In this document: in pieces, positions 7,260 through 15,150 of the stretch
How positions within the stretch are numbered: position 1 is the stretch's first letter
Layout: each line of letters starts with the position of its first letter
Program-made: the position numbers and the translations under genes
From: Dehalobacter sp. CP
GTDB lineage: Bacteria; Bacillota_B; Desulfitobacteriia; Desulfitobacteriales; Syntrophobotulaceae
Length of the DNA: 21,788 nucleotides
Assembly (NCBI GenBank): GCA_009910795.1
Contig: VMEE01000014.1
Span: forward strand, 1 to 21,788
Reading direction: 5' to 3'
The notes under the pieces: model-generated
Told to the model about the DNA's origin: nothing
Database searches by the model: none
What the model saw: the letters and a program-made list of their open reading frames with translations, nothing else

Positions 7260-9845
7260 TTATGTTAGCACCCCTCTGTAAAAATGTCCTCTGGTAAAGC
7301 CATCGGGATAAAGCCCCTCCAGGCTTTTCATCGCTTCTTCTGTTTCCTCTTTGCCTATGTTCTTGCCTCCAGCCGTTTCTTGCCAAAGCCGATGAAAGAC
7401 TGCAACGGCACGTTCAGCCTGGGGCAGGGATGCCCGAAGCAGTTCCAGCCGGATATTTCTGATGCCCATATCGGCTATTTTAGACAGTTCGGTTACCAGA
7501 TTCAAGGTTTTGGCATTGAAGACATGCATCCGGCACGCTTGATCCGCAGCCAGTGGGAAGTGATAGGCCATGCGGTCCTTCAGGTACAGGTCTTTGTTTT
7601 GACAGGCCTTTCCGCATTTGTTGCGGGCTTCGTCTTTCCCCTCCCCCAGCACAGCGCCGGGAAGACAAAATTCACTGACCATCATTTCCATATCGCCAAA
7701 CACCAGCAACTCAATGCCTTCGGATTTGCCCAGAACAGCAAGCTGTTCCTGACTTAATTCCATGGAAAGGGCTGCCTGCCTTCCGCCTGCCCTGCGAACC
7801 CATTCCAGCGCCGCTTCGTTAAAACAATGCATAAAATAATCCGTCTCCCAGGTCCACTCGGGATCAACGGTCTTCACCATTTCGATTTCCGCCAGATTCC
7901 CGGCCATGATCACCGGCCTTACCGGCCACTCAGCCACCTTTGTCAGATCCTTCAGCACCTGCTCACATTGGGACTGATTCAGGATTCGCGGCAGTCTCCA
8001 TAGTAGCGTTCTTCCCCGGCTTTGACACGTATCGAGTGCCTTCTGCAGCTCTGCCAGGGTAAGGGGTGGTCTGGACCGCCAGTGTTCTCCGCCCAGGATG
8101 ATTCTGTCCGCACCGGACTTCAGTAACGGCGCAATCATGGAAGAATCCGTCACCGCAGCACTGAGCCAATGCTTGCCTGTTCCGGTTTTTCCCGATACTG
8201 TCCGGCCGGCTTTGAGCTGTTGATTCCAAGCGTGGGTCCGCTCCTGATACGCATTGAAGGTCAGCGCCGGCTTGCTGTGAGACGGTTCCAAAAGCTTCTC
8301 CACCGCAGCGCGCCGCAATTCATTCAACGCACTCACCGGTATCATCAGATCCCCTTCCAGCGCTGTCGCTAATTCTCCCAGATAAAACGGGGTATTCCCC
8401 AAACGCCCCAGCTGTTTTACCAGAACCTCCTGTGTCAGTGGCCGGTTCTGTGCTTCCTGAGCCTCACACTGCGATTCCAGCGCAACGTGTTGCTGGTCGT
8501 CCCAGACGGTTAGGCGCAGTTTTTGTCCAGCTTTTCCGGACAGTTGCATCTTTAACGGCCGCTTGCGCATTTCCTTGCCTTCCTGGAAACTGAGCCGGGC
8601 CTGGGCAATCAGCTGCTCATCGTGCGTTTTAAATACCCGGTCCCCGATGTTCGCAGCACCTTCAAATTCGATGGTGACCGTATCTCCGGGCGCCGCGCAT
8701 TCGACCGTTTTGCCGCCGGGGACCATTATCTTTCCGACGCTGATCCCTTCGCGGCCTCTTTTTGTCCAGATTTCCAGCCCATCCCCAAGTCCCAGTTCAC
8801 GGTCCAGCTTCAGTGTCAGGCGGTTGTTTTTTAGATCCGTAATTCGGCCCAGCATGGTACCACGATTGTTCGGGCGGCTGAAGCTCATCATTTCAGCTCC
8901 CTGGTAACCCTGAAAGTATCCGGTTGTAAAATCCCGGTTAAAAATCTGAGTCAGCTCATAGAGATCCCGGGCCGTGATTTCCTGTCCTTTTTGTTCCTGT
9001 AAAAAATCCAGGGCTTTACGGTAGACCCGGATGACCGTTGCCACATATTCGGGCCTTTTCATCCGGCCTTCTATCTTCAGTGAGCGCACACCGATCCGCT
9101 GCAGCTCCCCGAGATTGTCCAACAATTTCAGATCACGCGGGCTCAGAAGGTGCTCCCCGGTCTTCCTTCCTTCCAGCAGATCCCTGCCTTTGCCGTCGAC
9201 CAGACTGTAGGCCATCCTGCAAGGCTGCGCACACCGTCCGCGGTTGCCGCTCCGTCCCCCGATATAGCTCGACATCAGACACTGTCCGGAATAGCTGATA
9301 CACAGTGCGCCATGTCCAAAAACCTCGACATCCAGCTCCGTCGCCTGAACCATTTTTTCTATTTCCGGCGCCGAAGTCTCCCTGGCCAGAACAACCCTGG
9401 AAAAACCCATTTTTTCAAGTTGCTTCAGCCCGTAAATATTATTCTGAGTCATCTGCGTGCTGGCATGAAGCTTCATTTCCGGCAGAACTTTCCGGATAAA
9501 ATTCGCAACTCCGATGTCCTGAACAATCAACGCGTCTGCACCAAGTGAATAAAGCTGATAGACATAGTCCGCCAGCTCTGAGAATTCGCTGTCAGCCACA
9601 AGAATATTTAACGTCACATAGACCTTAACGCCGCGTTCGTGCGCGTACGTCACGGCCTTAAGCAATTCCTCCGAATCAAAATTCGAGGCCGAAGCCCTGG
9701 CATTGAACATTTTGCCTCCGAGATAGACGGCATCGGCTCCATTTTCCACCGCAGCCTTCAATGCCTCGTAACCCCCGGCCGGTGCAAGAAGTTCTATCTT
9801 TTTATTTGTATGCTGCCGCGGACTGCTGCCAAAATCTGAATGCAT
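7260..9845 (-). CDS. Long U32 family protein (peptidase U32 / RlhA-TrhP-like) with DUF3656-type region
   Basis: 861 residues. The N-terminal half carries the U32 fold (IELLAPAGGYEALKAAVENG; NADAVYLGG-type strand) and the family signature EVFGHGALCISYSGQCLMSS followed by GGRSGNRGRCAQPC, which supplies four conserved cysteines. Members of this family (RlhA, TrhP) are now known for iron-sulfur-dependent hydroxylation of 23S rRNA C2501 or tRNA U34, rather than for proteolysis. The long central and C-terminal parts match the layout of RlhA-like proteins with a DUF3656 domain. The start is ATG 9845 behind GGAG with 9-nt spacing. It sits directly upstream of mutS2, an arrangement common in Firmicutes. 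Whether it modifies rRNA or tRNA cannot be told from sequence alone. Confidence 0.9.
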   Translation of the reverse strand: MHSDFGSSPRQHTNKKIELLAPAGGYEALKAAVENGADAVYLGGKMFNARASASNFDSEELLKAVTYAHERGVKVYVTLNILVADSEFSELADYVYQLYSLGADALIVQDIGVANFIRKVLPEMKLHASTQMTQNNIYGLKQLEKMGFSRVVLARETSAPEIEKMVQATELDVEVFGHGALCISYSGQCLMSSYIGGRSGNRGRCAQPCRMAYSLVDGKGRDLLEGRKTGEHLLSPRDLKLLDNLGELQRIGVRSLKIEGRMKRPEYVATVIRVYRKALDFLQEQKGQEITARDLYELTQIFNRDFTTGYFQGYQGAEMMSFSRPNNRGTMLGRITDLKNNRLTLKLDRELGLGDGLEIWTKRGREGISVGKIMVPGGKTVECAAPGDTVTIEFEGAANIGDRVFKTHDEQLIAQARLSFQEGKEMRKRPLKMQLSGKAGQKLRLTVWDDQQHVALESQCEAQEAQNRPLTQEVLVKQLGRLGNTPFYLGELATALEGDLMIPVSALNELRRAAVEKLLEPSHSKPALTFNAYQERTHAWNQQLKAGRTVSGKTGTGKHWLSAAVTDSSMIAPLLKSGADRIILGGEHWRSRPPLTLAELQKALDTCQSRGRTLLWRLPRILNQSQCEQVLKDLTKVAEWPVRPVIMAGNLAEIEMVKTVDPEWTWETDYFMHCFNEAALEWVRRAGGRQAALSMELSQEQLAVLGKSEGIELLVFGDMEMMVSEFCLPGAVLGEGKDEARNKCGKACQNKDLYLKDRMAYHFPLAADQACRMHVFNAKTLNLVTELSKIADMGIRNIRLELLRASLPQAERAVAVFHRLWQETAGGKNIGKEETEEAMKSLEGLYPDGFTRGHFYRGVLT

Positions 9846-9896
9846 GGTTGCGTTCTCCGTTCCTGTTTCATCTTGTCTTTTTCTGCTTTTCTTCTA

Positions 9897-9924
9897 ATCA
9901 TACCACACTATCATTTTGCGGCAA
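9897..9924 (-). promoter_or_regulatory. Candidate promoter of the U32-mutS2 operon
   Basis: Minus strand: TTGCCG (9919-9924), 16-bp spacer, TATGAT (9897-9902) preceded by TGG, an extended -10 shape. The -35 is a poor match, so confidence is moderate. Confidence 0.45.
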
Positions 9925-9929
9925 ATTTT

Positions 9930-10069
9930 TTAGATTCTATTTCTATACGCTTCATGCGTATCCGGATCGTTGGCAGCGAGCTCGCCAAGCGCCCAGATCA
10001 GCTCCTTTAATGTTCTGTCCAGATATTCGTATAAAAAGGCGCTTTATCTTTATAGGAGAATATTCCCAT
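9930..10069 (-). pseudogene. Small frameshifted ORF upstream of the U32 gene
   Basis: Two overlapping frames look like pieces of one small protein. An ATG at 10069 gives MGIFSYKDKAPFYTNIWTEH and a stop at 10007-10009. The next frame reads EYLDRTLKELIWALGELAAN and on to AYRNRI with a stop at 9930-9932, but has no start of its own. A one-base shift near 10010-10025 would join them into a protein of about 45 residues with an amphipathic helix. I do not recognise the family and see no convincing ribosome site, so it may be a decayed or mis-sequenced gene, or chance. Confidence 0.35.
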
Positions 10070-10080
10070 CCCCAAAACTG

Positions 10081-10109
10081 TTGTAATAAAAATTTATCAA
10101 CTGTATAAT
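10081..10109 (+). promoter_or_regulatory. Promoter of the SOS operon
   Basis: -35 TTGTAA (10081-10086), 17-bp spacer, -10 TATAAT (10104-10109). Transcription would start about 10116, directly at the LexA box, so bound LexA would block initiation. Confidence 0.8.
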
Positions 10110-10116
10110 CTATATA

Positions 10117-10130
10117 CGAACATATGTTCT
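10117..10130 (+). promoter_or_regulatory. LexA (DinR-type) SOS box
   Basis: CGAACATATGTTCT matches the Gram-positive LexA operator CGAAC-N4-GTTCG with one deviation at the last base; the GAAC-N4-GTTC core is perfect. It sits at the predicted transcription start of the small-protein/Y-polymerase operon, marking that operon as DNA-damage inducible. Confidence 0.9.
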
Positions 10131-10152
10131 ATTACGTTGTGGGCGGGATAAT

Positions 10153-10416
10153 ATGAAAGTTGTTATGAAACCCATAGAAGTATTAGCTTCCTTTAAACTT
10201 GATGGAGTGTCCACACCATTAAAGTTTAAAATTCAAGAACTAAACGATATTCCTTCTATCATTGCCATTGAGCATGTCGCTTTTCGTTCAGAGGAAAAAT
10301 TAGCCGGAAACAAGATGATCACGTTTCGATGTCAGAGTACAATTAATGGTGTGATAAAGGTTTTTGAATTAAAATTTGAACCTAGTACTGGTAAATGGTT
10401 TTTATATAAGATTTAA
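10153..10416 (+). CDS. Small conserved protein of the SOS operon, function unknown
   Basis: 87 residues, first gene behind the LexA box and 10 nt before the polymerase start, so clearly co-transcribed. The sequence is soluble and predicted mostly beta: MKPIEVLASFKLDG near the start and EKLAGNKMITFRCQ, VIKVFELKFE and KWFLYKI further on. From memory, proteins of this type recur next to Y-family polymerases in Clostridia, but I know of no assigned function. It is not YolD, the usual small partner of such polymerases in Bacillus. An accessory or inhibitor of the polymerase is a guess from context. The ATG at 10153 has only a weak GGGCGGG ribosome site; ATG at residue 5 is an alternative. Confidence 0.75.
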   Translation: MKVVMKPIEVLASFKLDGVSTPLKFKIQELNDIPSIIAIEHVAFRSEEKLAGNKMITFRCQSTINGVIKVFELKFEPSTGKWFLYKI

Positions 10417-10426
10417 GGTGGTTGTT

Positions 10427-11680
10427 GTGAGTAAGCGCATTATTTTTCATGTTGATGCTAACTCTGCCTATTTATCTTGGGAAGCTGTTCACCGTCTTCA
10501 ACATGGAGATTCTCTGGATTTAAGAACTGTACCTTCAGTTGTTGGCGGCAATCAGGAGACAAGGCACGGGATTATTTTAGCTAAATCAATTCCAACAAAA
10601 AAATATGGCATCATTACAGGAGAATCTGTTTTTGCTGCAAAAATAAAATGTCCACAACTTATTGTTGTCCCGCCAAATTATTATCTTTATATGCAATGCA
10701 GTGCTGTCTTCGGAGATATATTGCGTGAATACTCTCCTTTGATAGAGCAATACTCAATCGATGAATATTTTTTGGATTATACAGGAATGGAAAAGGTACT
10801 TGGTGATCCCGTTACCGCTGCTTATCGTCTTAAAGACCAAATTAAAGAACAACTGGGTTTTACAGTCAATATTGGTATTTCTTCAAATAAACTTCTGGCG
10901 AAAATGGGATCGGAACTAAAGAAGCCCGATATGGTTCATACTCTTTTCCCCGAGGAAATGTCTACTAAAATGTGGCCGCTGCCTGTCGAGGAACTTTTCG
11001 GTGTTGGCCGAGCAACTGCTCCTAAACTTCGAGATAGAGGAATTCAGACAATTGGTGATTTGGCAAATGCCGAACCACACCGTTTGGAACTTTTTTTGAA
11101 AAGTTACGGACTCATGATTTGGAATTTTGCTAACGGCAGAGATGAATCACTAGTAAAAATAAATAGAAGACCAATTATTAAAGGTATTGGGAATTCGACC
11201 ACGATTCCTTTTGATGTAGATGATACAAGAACAGCGCATCTAGTTTTACTCTCTTTGGTTGAAAGTGTTGCAACTAGGCTACGTCAGGCAGAATATTTAA
11301 CCCAACTTGTATCTGTTTCTATCAGGACGAACGAATTGTACCACTATTCGCATCAGAGAAAATTCTTCGCCCCTACAGATTCTACAAATGCCATACATGA
11401 AATTGCCTGTGAACTTTTCGATGAGATATGGAAGAAAGAACCTATAAGGCATCTTGGAGTAAGAGTTTCTGAATTATGTATGAATAGTTTTATTCAGCCA
11501 AGCTTATTCGAACGAGACATAGAAAAACAGCGTGCAATGGACCACGCTGTCGATGAAATTCGTAATAGATTTGGTCTAAAATCGGTTTTTCGAGCATCCT
11601 TCCTACATAGTGGACTGGGTTCAATTGCGGGTGGCACTGTTTCTGACGAGGAATATCCCATGATGTCTAGCTTATTATAA
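10427..11680 (+). CDS. Y-family (DinB/UmuC-type) translesion DNA polymerase
   Basis: 417 residues from a GTG start at 10427, placed 6 nt behind AAGGTGG; the longer open frame begins inside the preceding gene. Catalytic acidic residues are visible: Asp10 in FHVDANSAYLSW and Asp112-Glu113 in YSIDEYF. A helix-hairpin-helix region (VEELFGVGRATAPKLRDRG) and a little-finger domain follow. The steric-gate region reads NSAYLSWEA instead of the NAFFASVE of classical DinB, which marks a distinct Clostridial subgroup. QPSLF (357-361) fits the beta-clamp-binding motif. It bypasses DNA lesions at stalled forks with low fidelity. Induction by DNA damage follows from the upstream LexA box. Confidence 0.93.
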   Translation: MSKRIIFHVDANSAYLSWEAVHRLQHGDSLDLRTVPSVVGGNQETRHGIILAKSIPTKKYGIITGESVFAAKIKCPQLIVVPPNYYLYMQCSAVFGDILREYSPLIEQYSIDEYFLDYTGMEKVLGDPVTAAYRLKDQIKEQLGFTVNIGISSNKLLAKMGSELKKPDMVHTLFPEEMSTKMWPLPVEELFGVGRATAPKLRDRGIQTIGDLANAEPHRLELFLKSYGLMIWNFANGRDESLVKINRRPIIKGIGNSTTIPFDVDDTRTAHLVLLSLVESVATRLRQAEYLTQLVSVSIRTNELYHYSHQRKFFAPTDSTNAIHEIACELFDEIWKKEPIRHLGVRVSELCMNSFIQPSLFERDIEKQRAMDHAVDEIRNRFGLKSVFRASFLHSGLGSIAGGTVSDEEYPMMSSLL

Positions 11681-11692
11681 TTATCCAATTAA

Positions 11693-12373
11693 CTAAAATA
11701 TTGATGCTTGTTTATCTGCTGGCTGAATACATTCAATTGAATCATATTTAGTCGAATTCACTTTTGAAGATACCTCATAGAAGTTCATTTTCTTGGCATC
11801 ATATGATACCAATAAGGATTTAAGCACAATAGAATCACTAAGTGATGCGTCAAGCCAAACTTCTTCTTTTTCTTTATCCAGAATAACAGGCATACGATTA
11901 TGAATTGGTGCCATTAGCTCATTGGCTTCTGTTGTAATAATGGCGCAACTGCTGATTGTCTTCCCTTCAGGATTCATCCAAGAATCCCAAATTCCTGCAA
12001 ATCCGAACAGAGTTCTATCCGCAAGCATGAAGCGATACGGAGTCTTTTTCTTCTCTTCCCGCTTCCATTCATAAAAACCGTCAGTCAATATCATACATCG
12101 TTGTCTTTGAAAGCTATGTCTAAAACTTGGTTTGGTATCAACTGTTTCTGCCCTAGCATTAATCATTTTATTGCCTATGGAAGAATCTTTAGACCAAGAA
12201 GGAACAAGCCCCCATTGAAATAACTTTAAATGGTTTGCGCCGTCATTAACAACTACTGGAACCTGCTGTACCGGAGCAATATTGTACCGTGGCTTCCAGT
12301 CAATCTCATCTTTGATATTCAAGATTTCTGCAACTTCTTCAAATGTTAGAGTTAAGATAAATCTACCGCACAT
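11693..12373 (-). CDS. SRAP domain protein (HMCES/YedK-type abasic-site shield)
   Basis: 226 residues. The family binds abasic sites in single-stranded DNA and forms a stable thiazolidine crosslink through the N-terminal cysteine. All hallmark residues are present: Cys2 in MCGRF, Asn72, Arg74 and Glu76 in NARAET, Glu102 in GFYEW, and His158 in APIHNRMP. The frame has another ATG two codons upstream (12379), but chemistry requires Cys at position 2. The GGAG at 12383-12386 is 9 nt from 12373 and only 3 nt from 12379, so 12373 is the start. It ends 12 bp from the Y-family polymerase gene in convergent orientation. A microprotein gene lies 34 nt upstream on the same strand. Confidence 0.95.
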   Translation of the reverse strand: MCGRFILTLTFEEVAEILNIKDEIDWKPRYNIAPVQQVPVVVNDGANHLKLFQWGLVPSWSKDSSIGNKMINARAETVDTKPSFRHSFQRQRCMILTDGFYEWKREEKKKTPYRFMLADRTLFGFAGIWDSWMNPEGKTISSCAIITTEANELMAPIHNRMPVILDKEKEEVWLDASLSDSIVLKSLLVSYDAKKMNFYEVSSKVNSTKYDSIECIQPADKQASIF

Positions 12374-12407
12374 AGACATTCACTCCGTCTGGTTCATTTA
12401 ACGGATT

Positions 12408-12557
12408 TTATAAATTCTTTTCATTTTTTTCAAATAATTCTATAAGACGATCTAGCTTTTTAAGTAATTCTTTTTCGGTTACAACTCTCATATTGAGATA
12501 TACGATAATTGTAATTGTAAGTGCCAGAAAAGTTAAATCGAATAATATATTGTTCAT
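12408..12557 (-). CDS. 49-residue single-pass membrane microprotein
   Basis: An ATG at 12557 opens a 49-codon frame with one hydrophobic helix (about residues 4-22, ILFDLTFLALTITIIVYLN) followed by a charged amphipathic helix (EKELLKKLDRLIELFEK). A strong GGGAGG (12569-12574) lies 11 nt upstream. It ends 34 nt before the SRAP gene on the same strand and is probably co-transcribed. The topology, a TM helix then a leucine-spaced coil, suggests a membrane-anchored oligomerising peptide; no family is recognised. It is too short for common ORF cut-offs. Confidence 0.7.
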   Translation of the reverse strand: MNNILFDLTFLALTITIIVYLNMRVVTEKELLKKLDRLIELFEKNEKNL

Positions 12558-12655
12558 TTGAAAATCATCCTCCCTTATGAGCTTTTTCTTTTGCTCCCTT
12601 AAAAATCCTGTAAAACTAATTGACTATATTATATATATCCCCCTTTCCATCTGCG

Positions 12656-12725
12656 GTAGAGTAGAAAAAGGTTTTAACCTTTCCCCCTCGTCAAACCGTA
12701 CGTGCGGTTTTCCCGCATACGGCTT
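12656..12725 (-). mobile_element. Group II intron 3' remnant (domains V-VI)
   Basis: On the minus strand, 12725-12693 folds like domain V: the AGCCGTA strand holding the catalytic AGC pairs with TACGGTT, the distal stem TGCGG pairs with CCGCA around a GAAA-type loop, and the two-base CG bulge is in place. It is close to the yeast aI5-gamma domain V. A domain VI-like hairpin (GAAAGGTT/AACCTTT) follows and CTACTCTAC (12664-12656) may be the 3' end. Nothing upstream resembles an intron reverse transcriptase or domain I, so this is a remnant. The stretch 12726-12908 holds no recognisable gene; a GGCAA-TTCT-TTGCC hairpin lies near 12880. Confidence 0.6.
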
Positions 12726-12908
12726 TCCAACAAACTTCATCTCAAAACGTTCACAGGTCTCATCGAAGGCGCTTTTGCCATATTTATCAATCCATGATGT
12801 CTGATCAGGTGTTGGATTGCTCTCTGGTGAGTGAGTCGCTTCCTTCTTTGACTTTTTCTTTTGAACTAACCTTCCACGGCAAAGAATTGCCCAAACATTA
12901 ATATAAAA

Positions 12909-13358
12909 TCACTTTGGTGCAGTAAAAAAACAGGTTTTCAAACCACTATTATCTATCAGATAATATTTGATGCCGTCTTCATTCTCTTCTCTACTTGCCT
13001 TTACAATCTCGGCGTTAACTTCAGCAAGTATATCTTTAGAATCATCATTTGAAGGTCTTGCAAATGAATAACTTAATAGCTTTCCATCAAATTCAATTAT
13101 GTACATTGCCGGATTATTCTTTGTATTGTATTTATCGATTTGGACTTTTGTCTTCTCTCCTCTATTAATACTATCAATAAACTCATCAAGTTTATCGATA
13201 TTGTAAATTTTTCCTTCTAATTCGACTAGGTCGCCATTCTCGATCGCTGTCGTAGAACTATAATATGGAAAAAGAGCCGAGCAAGCTGATAAAAAAATAA
13301 AAACAAAATCAAGGAAACAAAGAATAATGAGAAGATCGTAAATTTTTTCATGGTTCAT
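12909..13358 (-). CDS. DUF4362-like lipoprotein
   Basis: 149 residues. The N-terminus is hydrophobic (about 8-25) and ends in the lipobox-like LSAC, with Cys26 as the likely lipidated residue, so the protein should be anchored outside the membrane. The mature part (ENGDLVELEGKIYNIDKLDEF and onward) resembles DUF4362 proteins of Bacilli and Clostridia, whose function is unknown. The start ATG 13358 is chosen over GTG 13364 because AAGG lies 5 nt upstream of it. An Asp inside the hydrophobic stretch (residue 17) makes the signal slightly unusual. Its upstream region is cut off about 30 bp before the start by an IS110-type left end, so its native promoter may be lost. Confidence 0.7.
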   Translation of the reverse strand: MNHEKIYDLLIILCFLDFVFIFLSACSALFPYYSSTTAIENGDLVELEGKIYNIDKLDEFIDSINRGEKTKVQIDKYNTKNNPAMYIIEFDGKLLSYSFARPSNDDSKDILAEVNAEIVKASREENEDGIKYYLIDNSGLKTCFFTAPK

Positions 13359-13388
13359 TACCACCTTGTTACTTAAATCAAAAATGGT

Positions 13389-13572
13389 TTCGTATAACTC
13401 GTCCTTATGCCGCCTTCACCGGCATCTATGATAATGAAAAGGGACGATACCCTTATTGTATCCTAAACTTATACTATATTCCATTTTTTTCTTTTTTGAT
13501 GTATTAATGAAAGTATAGGCTGGATTGACGAGCGCGTGTGACGATTGGTAGAATCCAATCTTTTGGGTGGAT
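13389..13572 (+). repeat. Solitary IS110-type left end (copy A)
   Basis: About 184 bp align along their length with 15026-15210, the left end of the IS110 element further right. Shared blocks include ATAACTCGTCCTTATGCCGC, CATCTATGATAATGAAAA and GGTAGAATCCAATCTTTTGG. Base changes keep small hairpins intact, such as ATGCCG/CGGCAT, GATAC/GTATC and GATTGG/CCAATC. The second half of the leader and the transposase are missing; an IS256 remnant begins shortly after. It is either a broken IS110 copy or a solo end. Confidence 0.8.
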
Positions 13573-13687
13573 GATAAGGTTTCATTAATTTCGCAAATTC
13601 ATAAATTATCCAAAAATAAGGACATAAACGCAACTGCTTGGTAAGATAAAGTTACCACACAAAATCTACCAGGAAGGAGCTGCGAAT

Positions 13688-13960
13688 ATGTCTGAGAAAA
13701 TTATACACTTAAATGAAGGGGCAATAAAGCAGGAGTTAAAAGAATTAGTTCGTCACAGTGTGGAGGAAACTCTGAACAATTTACTTGATCAGGAGGCCGC
13801 AGAGCTTACAAATGCCGGCCGGTACGAGCGTTCAGAAGAACGAAAAGGTTATCGATCCGGTCATTATGAACGGAGTTTGACTACAACCTCCGGCGAAGTC
13901 AAATTGAAGATGCCCAAACTAAAAGGTGTTGCCTTCGATACCCAACCACATTCATATTGA
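13688..13960 (+). pseudogene. IS256 family transposase, N-terminal remnant
   Basis: The first 84 or so codons match Mutator/IS256 transposases: MSEKIIHLNEGAIKQELKEL, EETLNNLLDQEAAELTNA, RYERSEERKGYRSGHYER and GEVKLKMPKLKGVAFDT. A full protein has about 400 residues, but here the reading breaks after GVAFDT (near 13940) into an unrelated short tail and a stop. A good ribosome site (GGAAGGAG at 13673-13680) precedes the ATG. The stretch 13590-13640, with ACATAAACGCAACT, may hold the left terminal repeat. The DNA-binding start remains, while the catalytic domain is lost. Confidence 0.88.
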
Positions 13961-14020
13961 CAAAGTTGCGGGAAAGCCGTGTTATGTGCAGTAGTCGCCT
14001 TCCTCATGACAATTCTCTAC

Positions 14021-14968
14021 TTAACTGTCGAAATCTTTCAAACCTGATGGTAGTCTTTCCTCTTCAATTATGCATGTAATGCTTGTATTAAGTTTCTTTT
14101 TGCTTGCTTTCAATAAAATAGCCTGCTTTATTATTATTAAAAAGAATGTAGAGATCGTCAGTAAATATAACGAAATTGTTAACGTATCAATGAATGTCAA
14201 TGAATCTTCTACGCTAAACTTTGCCAAAGAATTTATACTTGGTAGACCAATTAGAATTGCAAGAATTAACCCAACGGAGTTTATGTCTAGTTTTTCCTTA
14301 CGCATAATCAGAAGTTGTACAATAAGTAAACACGCAAAAAGTCCAATAAATATTACAAAGAATAGTATTTTTAAAGTAAATGGATATCCAGATTCTATAT
14401 ATACAGTGTTGTGAAATCTGACATCCAACTCAGGATCATTCACATTGTCAACTCTTCCATTATTAACTTCAATAAGCTTCATCCAGCCACTATACTCTTG
14501 GACACCAATATGGCTTAATTCAAGTTGTTGATTATCCCTTAATGGGTTAATAGTTAAGTTAAATTGATAGTTCTTAAAGGGGAATAAGTATGAGGCAGGA
14601 GGCAATTTCATTTTAATGTCTTCAAATAGATAATAGTTACGCAAGTATTTTCCTGATTCAGGATTAAGAACATTTACAGAATATTGTAAAGATGTAAGTT
14701 TCGTAAAATACTCATTAGAACTATAATCCATTACCGAACTAATATTCATCTCTATTCTGTCATATTCTTTTTCTTCAGAATCAATCACAAGATCAAACGT
14801 TATCCATTCATTTTTTATCTCTTTAATTAAAACCATTGCTGTTTTTCTTTCGGTTCCGTATTGCTTAACTTCCACAGTTTGTTGAGTTGATAAAAAATAT
14901 AAATCAATAATAGATACACCCATGATACATAGTATTAATATCCATGAAATAATTAAGTACTTTTTCAT
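14021..14968 (-). CDS. Membrane protein with 1+3 transmembrane layout (DUF4436-like)
   Basis: 315 residues. One N-terminal transmembrane helix (about 5-27) is followed by an extracytoplasmic domain of about 165 residues with FPFKNYQFNLTINPL, then three C-terminal helices (about 195-220, 230-248, 255-285) and a charged tail. This plan, with the F-P-F-x-x-Y strand before the final helices, resembles DUF4436 proteins; that assignment is from memory of the layout, not a search. No enzymatic motif is visible. The start ATG 14968 (MKKYLIISW) follows AGGGG by 4 nt; a longer frame to 15016 runs towards the IS end. It lies between two same-orientation IS110-type left ends, and its own upstream region is cut about 58 bp from the start. 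Confidence 0.65.
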   Translation of the reverse strand: MKKYLIISWILILCIMGVSIIDLYFLSTQQTVEVKQYGTERKTAMVLIKEIKNEWITFDLVIDSEEKEYDRIEMNISSVMDYSSNEYFTKLTSLQYSVNVLNPESGKYLRNYYLFEDIKMKLPPASYLFPFKNYQFNLTINPLRDNQQLELSHIGVQEYSGWMKLIEVNNGRVDNVNDPELDVRFHNTVYIESGYPFTLKILFFVIFIGLFACLLIVQLLIMRKEKLDINSVGLILAILIGLPSINSLAKFSVEDSLTFIDTLTISLYLLTISTFFLIIIKQAILLKASKKKLNTSITCIIEEERLPSGLKDFDS

Positions 14969-15150
14969 ACTTCCCCTTTCAATCCCAAATGCTAATAACC
15001 CTAAGATAAATCCCAAGAGCGACTATTTCACATAACTCGTCCTTATGCCGCCTATAGCGGCATCTATGATAATGAAAAAGGATGATACCCCAATTGTATC
15101 CCAAACTCTTAATATCTTCCATTATTTTCTTTCCTGGTGTATTAATGGAA

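Noticed and set aside
12577..12804. 75-codon plus-strand frame
   Set aside because: It is antisense to the group II domain V/VI remnant and has no family resemblance.
13394..13572. CRISPR-like or tandem repeat interpretation of the two related stretches at 13389 and 15026
   Set aside because: Only two copies, 1.6 kb apart, of about 184 bp each; they are IS110 left ends, not spacers and repeats.
13960..14020. Short frame HIHIDKVAGKPCYVQ after the IS256 remnant
   Set aside because: Too short to assign and without a start; it may be part of a lost gene or an IS end, but nothing supports a call.
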